This document shows, piece by piece, positions 9,101 to 18,100 of a stretch of DNA of 64,000 nucleotides. Position numbers and translations under genes: made by a program. The stretch's first letter is position 1. Each line of letters opens with the position of its first letter. The DNA comes from Myxococcus landrumus (lineage in GTDB: Bacteria; Myxococcota; Myxococcia; Myxococcales; Myxococcaceae), in assembly GCF_017301635.1 (NCBI RefSeq), contig NZ_CP071091.1, forward strand, positions 4,724,001-4,788,000. The letters run 5' to 3'. The notes beneath the pieces were generated by a model. The model saw only the letters and a list, made by a program, of their open reading frames with translations, made no database searches and had not been told where the DNA came from.

Positions 9101-12100
9101 CGCGCACACCCCGCCGTGGATGACGTCGTTGGACTCTTCATCAACACCGTCGTCCTCCGCACGCGCGTGCGCGCCAGCACGTCCTTCACGGAGCTGCTCT
9201 CCCACGTCCGCGCCACGGCGCTGGAAGCCTTCACCCACCAGCACGCCCCCTTCGAGCGCGTCGTCGAAGCGCTCCAGGTAGAGCGCACCCTCCACCAGAC
9301 GCCGCTGTTCCAGGTCCTGTTCGACCTGAACCGGATGAACCGCGCGTGGGATGGACAGGTCGCGGAAGGGCTCACCCCCCGCACGCTCTTCGTCGACAAC
9401 GGCACCAGCCAGTTCGACCTGAGCCTCTCCGTCAGCGAGACCGCCACGGGGTTCGAGCTGTATCTCCAGTACGACACCCAGCTCTTCACGGCGTCGAGCG
9501 CGGAGCGGATGCTGTCCCACTACGTGCGCCTGCTGGAGCACGCACTGGAGACACCGACGCTGCCCGTGGGCGCGCTGTCCCTGCTGAGCGCCGAGGAGCG
9601 CCAGCAGGTGGTGCGGGACTTCAATGCGGCACCACGGTCGCTCGAAGGCGAAGCCACGCTGGCGTCGCTCCTCCTCGCCTCCGCCGAGCGCACGCCCGAC
9701 GCCCTCGCGCTGGTGTCCCCCGAGGGCTCTTTCACCTTCGCGCAGCTCTTCGCCCAGGCCTCGCGCCTCGCCGCCCACCTGACGGCGCTCGGCGCCGGGC
9801 CCGAGCACGTCGTGGGCCTGTGCCTGGAGCGGTCCGCCGACTGCGTCGTCTCGCTGCTCGCCATCCACCTGAGCGGCTCCGCCTGTCTGCCGCTCGAGCC
9901 CGCACATCCCTCCGCGCGCCGCGCCTCACTCCTCCGCAAATCAGGGGCGTGCCTCATCGTCTCCCGCCCGTCGCTGTTCGATGGCACCCCGCTCGACCTC
10001 CCCCTCGTCCAGCCCGAGGACGCCTCCACGAACGACGCGCCCCTCGCGACACCTGTTCCCGCGCGGATGGACCACCTCGCCTACGTCCTCTACACGTCCG
10101 GCTCCACCGGTGAGCCCAAGGGCGTGGAGCTGACCCAGCGCAATCTCTTCCACTGCTTCGCCGCGCTCGACGCGCGCTATGACACCGGCCCCGGTGCGAC
10201 GTGGGCGGCCTCCAGCAGCCTCTCCTTCGACATCCACTTCGAGGAGCTGCTCTACAGCCTCACCCGTGGCGCTCGCGTGGTGATGCGGCCCGTCGGCCCC
10301 CTCAACCTCGGGCGCGACATCGTCCAGCACGGCATCACCCATGTGTCCCTCACGCCCTCGGGGCTCGCCGCCGCGTTCGAGGAGCCCGGCGCACCCGAGG
10401 CCCTGCGACGTCTGCATGTCCTCGTCTCAGGTGGCGAGGTGTTGCCCGATGCACTCGTGCGTCAGCTCGCCTTCACCGACACCCGGCTCATCAACACCTA
10501 CGGGCCCATCGAGACCACCCTCTGCGTCACCGCGTCCGAGGATGCGCCAGAGCGGCCCGTCAGCCTCGGCACCCCGTTGGAGCACTGCCAGCTCTACGTC
10601 CTCGACGACTCGCTCCAGCCCGTCCCCATCGGCGTCCCGGGCGAGGTCTTCATCGCTGGCCCCAGCCTCGCACGCGCCTACCGCTCCAGCCCTCACCTCA
10701 CCGCTGAGCGCTTCCTCCCCAATCCGTTCTCCGCCATTCCCGGCGCTCGCCTCTACCGCACGGGCGACATCGCTCGCTGGCTCCACGATGGCTCCCTCGG
10801 ATTCATTGGCCGCGCCGACTTCCAGCTCAAGGTCCGCGGCGTCCGCGTCGAGCTCGGCGAAGTCGAGGCCGCGCTCCTGCTCCTCCCGGGCGTCCGCCAC
10901 TGCGCCGTCATTCCTCGCCTCGCGCCGCCCCTCACGGAGCTCGTCGCCTTCGTCGTCCCCGACGCGCCTTCCCTCGACCTCGCGTCGCTTCGTGCCTCCC
11001 TCGCTCGCCTCCTCCCGGCGGCGATGCTCCCGTCTCACTTCGTCCTCATCGACGCCCTTCCGCTCTCCTCCTCCGGCAAGGTCGACCGCAACGCCCTCTC
11101 GGCCCTCCCGCTCCCCGCGGCCACTGAGGCCTCGTTCTCTCCGCCGGTCGGCCACACCGAGGAGCTCCTCGCCCTTCTCTTCACCCAGGTCCTCGGCCTC
11201 GACTCCCTCTCGCGCGACTCCGACTTCTTCTCTCTCGGCGGACACTCCCTCTCCGCCACGCGCCTCGTCTCCCGCATCCGCCACGCCTTCAACGTCGACC
11301 TCTCCCTCTCCGCCTTCTTCTCCTCTCCCTCCATCGCCGCGCTCGCGCCGCTCATCGAATCGCGGCGACTCGCCTCACTCCCGCAGCTCTCCTCGCCTTC
11401 GCCCCAGCCTCTCGATGCGCCGCTCCAGCCCACGTTCGCGCAGGAGCGGCTGTGGTTCCTCCATCAGTGGCTCCCCGGGCTGCGCGCCTATCTCATCCCC
11501 GAGGCCCTCGAGCTCCGCGGCCCGCTGGACGTCGAGGCCCTGGACTCCGCGCTCCGGCTGTTGCTCGAGCGCCATGACACGCTTCGCGTGCACTTCGTCC
11601 CCGAGGAGGACCGCCCCACGCTCCGGCTGGGCGCCGTCCCCGCGCAGGTCCTCCACATCGAGGAGGTGACGTCGCCGCAGGGAGCCGCGCCCGCCATCCC
11701 CTGGGACCGGCTGCGCGAGGAGTCCCGTCGCCTCTTCCCGCTCACGCAAGGGCCGCTGTACCACTTCCGACTCTTCCGTCTGGGCGCCGAGCATCACGTC
11801 CTGTTGCTCGTGCTGCACCACATCCTCGTCGACGGGCTCTCGCTCGACCTCCTCCTGCGTGAGCTGGCGCAGGCATGCTCCGCGCTCCATGAAGGGCGGT
11901 CCCCGGACCTCGCCCCCATCGCCCTCTCGCAAGCCGACGTGGCCGCATGGCAGCGACTTCCCGCCGTGCGGGTGCATGAAGAGGCGCACCTCGACTACTG
12001 GAAGCAGCAGCTCGCCGGAGCCCCTTCACTGCTCTCGCTCCCGCTCGACAAGCCTCGCCCGCCTGTCCTCGGTGATGCGGGAGCCCTCAGCAGCGTCCGA

Positions 12101-15100
12101 CGGTTGCCCGCGGCGCTGACCCAGGCCCTGACCCGGTTGTGCCGTCAGCAGCAGGTGACGCCGTTCATGGTGCTGCATGCCGCCTTCGCGGCCCTGCTCC
12201 AGCGCTACTCGGGACAAGACGAGCTGTGCGTGGGTGTCCCCGTCTCGGGCCGCACGCATCCCGCCGTGGATGACGTCGTCGGACTCTTCATCAACACCGT
12301 CGCCCTGCGCAGCCAGTTCACCCCGGGCCTGACGTTCACCGACCTCCTGTCGCAGGTGAGGACCACCGCGCTCGAGGCCTTCTCCCATCAGGCCGCCCCC
12401 TTCGAGCGAGTCATCCAGGCGCTCCAGGTGGAGCGCGGCACCGACCACATGCCGCTCGTGCAGGTCATGTTCGACATGGGCCGGGAGCTGACTTCACCGC
12501 TCGACGGCGCCTTCCCCCACCTCACCGCGCACAGGCTGCTCGTCGACAACAAGACCAGCCCGTTCGACCTGACCCTCGGTGCCACGCAGGTCGCGGATGG
12601 CTTCGAGTTCGCCGTCACGTACAGCACCGACCTGTTCGAGCCCGCCACCGTGGAGCGGCTGCTCACCCACTACCTCCAGCTCCTGGAAGGCGCGCTCCTG
12701 GCGCCCGGAACCGCCGTCGTGCGGCTGCCCTTGTTGACGGGCGACGAGGTGCACGAGGCGCTGCACCAAGGCCGCCCCGCTCCCGCCGCTCCGCCCGAGA
12801 CGTGCGTGCATGACGACTTCGTGGCCCAGGCCCGGCGCGTCCCGGAGCGCATCGCGCTGGCCTTCGAAGGAGGCCAGTGGACCTATGGCGCGCTGGAAGA
12901 GTGGACCCGTCGCGCCGCCCACCGACTGGTCTCCCAGGGCGTGGGGCAGGACCTGCTGGTGGCGGCCTTCGGCTCACGCGACGAGTCCTTCGTGCGCGCG
13001 GTCCTCGCCATCCACAGGGCGGGCGGTGCCCACCTGCCCCTGGACGCACGGCTTCCTCCAGCGCGCGTGGCCCAGCTCCTCACGGAGAGCCCGCTGCCCT
13101 TCATCCTCGCGACAGGTGACTCGGCGGGCAGGCTCGCGGAGGTCCTCTCCCTGGTGCCCGCGCACCTGCGTCCCCAGGTGCTGACGCTCGATGCGTTGGA
13201 GCAAGCGGACCTGGCGCCCCTGGGGCACCGGACCTCGCCCGAGGCCCTGGCCTATGTCGTCTTCACCTCCGGCTCGACGGGCGCGCCCAAGGGCGTGATG
13301 GTCCACCATCGCGGCCTGCGCAATCACATCCTCGGGATGGTCGACGGACTCAGGCTGCGAGAAGACGACGTCATCGCGCAGACGGCGGCCCTCAGCTTCG
13401 ACATCTCCGTCTGGCAGATGCTCGGAGCGCTGACGCTCGGAGCCACCACGCTCCTCATCTCCGATGAGTCCGTGCGAGACCCGCAACGCCTCGCCACGGA
13501 GCTGGCTCTGCACGGAGCCACCGTGGTGGGGTTGGTTCCCTCGATGATTCGCACGCTGTTGGAGGACTCCACCGCCAACGCCATCGCGCTGCCCCGGCTG
13601 CGGTGCATGATTACCGGCGGAGAGTCGATGCCGCCCTCCGTGTGTCGCGCCTGGTTCGAGCGCCATCCCGGAGTCCCGCTGGCCCCCAGCTATGGCGCCG
13701 CGGAGTGCTCGGACGCTTCCACGCTCCATTGGCTGGAGGCCGCGCCGGAGGGAAGCACCGTCTCCATCGGCGTGCCCAAGCGCGCCATGGAGGTCCACGT
13801 CCTGGATGACGCCCTGCAACCCGTGCCTCCGGGCGTCGTCGGTGAGTTCTATCTCGGCGGCGTGGGTGTGGGCCGAGGCTACCGTCATCGTCCCGAGCTG
13901 ACGGCGGAGCGCTTCATCCCCCACCCCTTCTCGGAGACTCCGGGCGCGCGCCTCTATCGCACCGGGGACCTGGGACGTCGACGCGTCGACGGGTGCCTGG
14001 AGTTCCTCACCCGCGCGGACTTCCAGGTGAAGGTGCGCGGCGTGCGCATCGAGCTGGCGGAGGTAGAGGCCGCGCTGTCCGCCCTGCCCTCCGTCCGCGC
14101 GTGCGCCGTCACCGTCCGCGAGTTCCGCCCCGGAGAGAAGGAGCTGGTCGCCTGGGTCGTCACCCCAGGCCAGGAGTCCCCCGCCGCGCTGCGCGAGGCG
14201 CTGAGCCAGAAGCTTCCGTCCGCCATGCTGCCCACGCGCTTCGTCCCGCTGACGACGCTGCCACTCAACGCCAATGGGAAGGTGGACCGCAGGGCGCTGT
14301 CCCTCCAACCCGTGCCCGCGATGGCGGAGCTCGAAGGTGAGCCTCCGCGAGGGCCCCTGGAGGAGCTCGTGGCCCGGCTCTTCCGGACGGTCCTCGGCGT
14401 GGAGCAGGTGTGGCGCGACTCCGACTTCTTCGCCCTCGGGGGCCACTCGTTGAGCGCGACCCGGGTGGTCTCCCTGGCTCGCAAGGAGCTGGGTGTGCAG
14501 CTCCCGCTGAGCACGCTCTTCACCCAGCCCACGGTCTCCAGGTTCGCACACGCCATCGACAAGGCGCCCCGTCTCGAGGTGGCGCCGACCAGAAGCCCCA
14601 GCGCGACGACGGGCCCCCAGCTCGCGTCCCGCGTCCAGGAGCGCCTCTGGTACGCGCTCCAGTTGCCCGACGCGCCGCCCTACGTGCTCAACCTGGCCTT
14701 CGTGCTGGAGGGCTCGCTGCAAGAGGCCGCGTTGGAAGCGGCCCTCGCGGCGACGCTGGAGCGCAACCAGACGCTGCGCACCGTGTTCGTCCACGAGCAC
14801 GGCGCCCTCCATGTGCACGTGCGTCCCGTGGGGGACTCCGTGCTCGAGCGGGTGGACCTGTCCCATCTGTCACCCGAGGCAGCGCTCGCGGCGACCCACG
14901 CGGCCGTGTCGCGACAGGACCAGCAACCCTTCGACGTGGCCCGAGGCCCGCTGCACCGCTTCGAGCTGCTCCGTCTGGATGCCTCCGGCACGCGGCACGC
15001 GTTGCTGCTCGCCGTGAGCCACCTCGTCTGTGATGGCCTGGGCCTGCGCGTGTTCATGGAGGAGGTGGGGGCCGCGTACCGCGCGGCGCTCGATGGAGAG

Positions 15101-18100
15101 CAGCCCCTGCTCGCCCCTGCTGCACTCCAGTACGCAGACCTCGTCCCGTCACAGCGCGGCGAGCAGGCCGACCGCCAGGAGGCGGCCTCGCTGGAGTCCT
15201 GGAAGCAGGCGCTGGCGAACGCCCCTCCCGTGCTGGACCTGCCCGTGGACTTCCCTCGGCGGGCCCCCGCGCTCAACGCCAACATGCGGACCACCCGCGT
15301 CGCGCTCAACGCCTCGCTGGGCGCGGCGCTCCAGGAGGTGGCGCGCCGCGAGCGCGTCTCCACCTTCACCACCGTGCTGGCGCTCGTCCAGTCGTGGCTG
15401 CACCGGCTCAGTGGCCAGGGACACGTGGTGGTGGCCTCGCCCTTCTCCGGACGCACCCTGCCGGAGACGGAGCGGATGGTCGGCTACTTCGCCAACGTCC
15501 TTCCCCTGTGCACGGACGTCACCGGCAACCCGTCCTTCCAGACCCTCCTCCGGCGCGTCCAGGACGTGGTGTCCCATGCGACGGCCCACCAGGAGGTCAC
15601 CTTCAAGAGCATCTCGGACGCGGTGGCGAAGGAGGGCCCGCGCACGGCCCCCGCGCTAGCCCAGGCGCTGGTGATGCTGGACACCTCCGGCGCGTTCCGC
15701 CTGGACCAGCTCTCCGTGACGGAGCTGGACACCGAAGGCGTCATCCCCGCCTACGACGTGGTGGTCAGCCTGATTCAGGACGCTCGCGGTGCGCTCGGGG
15801 GGATTCTCGCCTTCGACAGCGCGCTCTTCACCCCCGAGTCGCGCGAGCGCATGGCGCGCTCCTTCGAGCAGTGGGTCCACGCGTGCCTGCGGACTCCGGA
15901 GGTCCCTCTCTCCCGCCTGTCCATGCTGTCCGACCGTCAGCGGGCCGAGGTGCTCGCCGCGCTGGACGGAGGACCGCAGGAGATTCCCACGGGGGCCTGC
16001 ATCCACACGCTGTTCGAAGCCCAGGTGCTCCGCACCCCCGAGGCCCCCGCCGTGGCCCACGGCGCGACGACGTGGAGCTACGCCGAATTGAACGCCCGCG
16101 CCAACCTCCTCGCCCGCCAGTTGGTGGAGCTGGGGCTCTTGCCCGAGGAGCGGGTGGGCGTGGTGATGCAGCCCTCCACGCAAGCCATGGCCGTCCTCCT
16201 GGGCATCCTGAAGGCGGGCGGCGCGTATGTCCCGCTCGACGCGGACTGGCCCGAGGCACGCAAGCGCGCGGTGCTGGAGCGGGCGAACATCCAGCGGCTG
16301 TGGGTGGACGACGAAGTCTGGGAAGAGCACGCGTGGCTGGTGCCCCATGTGGCCGTGCCGCTCTGTCCCGTGTCTCCACCGAGAGACGTGGGCCCGGGTC
16401 CCCGCCGCGTCCCGGATGCGCAGGTCGCGTACATCGTCTTCACCTCGGGCTCCACGGGTGAGCCCAAGGGGGTGATGGTGGAGCACCGCTCGGTGGTGAA
16501 CCACAACCTGGCCATCGTGAAGCGCTTCGGCCTGCGGGCCGGAGACCGGATGCTCCAGTTCGCGCCGCTCACCTTCGACGCCGCGGCCGAGGACCTCTAT
16601 CCACCGCTCGTCGTGGGCGCCACCGTCGTCCTGCGCAACGGGCTGGTCCCCGCGCACGCCATGACGCCGTACCTGGAGGAGACGGGCATCACGCTCATCA
16701 GCCTTCCCCCCACATACATCGAGGAGTGGATTCGCCAGATGGAGTCCTCGGGCCAACGCCTTCCGCGCAGGCTGCGGTTGCTGGCGCCCGGAGGCGACGT
16801 GCTCAAGCGGGAGACGTATGACGCGTGGGTGCGCGTGGGCGGTGAGCACGCGCCGTGGGTCAACGTCTACGGCCCCACGGAGTGCACCATCACCTCCGCC
16901 ACCTGCGACATCCCCGGCGCCGAGGGACTGGGCACCGCGGACACCTTCCCCATCGGCCGGCCCATCCCCGGCGTGCGCATCTACCTGCTCGATGACGACC
17001 TGGCGCCCGTCCTCCCGGGCCAGCCCGGCGGCGTCTACATCGGCGGAGCGGCGCTCTCGCGCGGCTACCTGGGGGCTCCCCACGCGACGGCCGAGCGCTT
17101 CATCCCCGACCCCTTCCGCGAAACACCGGGCGCTCGCATGTACCGGACCGGGGACCTGGCGCGGCTGCTGCCGGATGGACGCCTGCGCTTCCTCGGACGC
17201 GCGGACCACCAGGTGAAGATTCGAGGCTTCCGCATCGAGCTGGCGGAAATCGAGACGTGCCTGCGGCGCTTCGCGGGAGTCGAAGAGGCCGTGGTCCTCG
17301 CGCTCACGACCGCGGCGGGCGTCCAGTCCCTGCGCGCCTACGTCCAGGCTCCCGCCACGGTGAAGGCGGAGTCCCTCCGCGAGCAACTGGCGGCACAGCT
17401 CCCCTCGTACATGGTGCCCGCGAGCTTCGTGGTGCTGGAGAAGCTGCCCATCAACGCCAACGGCAAGGTAGACCGGCAGGCGCTGCGGGACGTGCAGGAG
17501 CCACCTCCTCAAGCCCCTCGCGAGGAGCCCCAGGGCGCTCCCAGCACGCAGCGGCCCTTCCGCTCCTCGCTGGAGATGGTGCTCCACCGCCTCTGGAAGG
17601 AAGTGCTCGAACAGCCCGGCGTCGACGTCGACGACGACTTCTTCACCGTGGGGGGCGACTCCATCCTCGCCATGCGACTGCTGGCGCGACTGGAGGAGGA
17701 GTTCGGCCTGCCCTTGCCCCTGGCCGTCCTCTTCCAGAACCCCGTCCTGCGGGACTCCGCGGACGCCATCCAGGACTACCTGCGCGAAGAGTCCGTGCGC
17801 TCCTGCGTCGTCCAGCTGGCGAGCCGGGACATTCCCCCGACAGCCGCCCCACTCTTCCTCTTCCACGGAGGCGACGGCGAGGTTCATCACTACCGGGAGC
17901 TGGTCCCGCTCCTGGAGCCGCGCTTCTACTGCCACGGCATCCAAGCCCCGGAGACGCTGACGCCGGACCGCCCGCTGGCCTCCTTCGAGGAGCGCGTGGC
18001 GACCTACGCCCGTGACATTCGCGCCGCGCAGGCCCACGGACCGTACCGGCTGGTGGGCTTCTCCTATGGTGGCTATCCCGCCCTCGGAGTCGCCGCGCAC

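Noticed and set aside
12974..14866. 630-codon minus-strand open frame inside the NRPS
   Set aside because: Same artefact; the protein is Gly/Arg/Glu-rich without family motifs.
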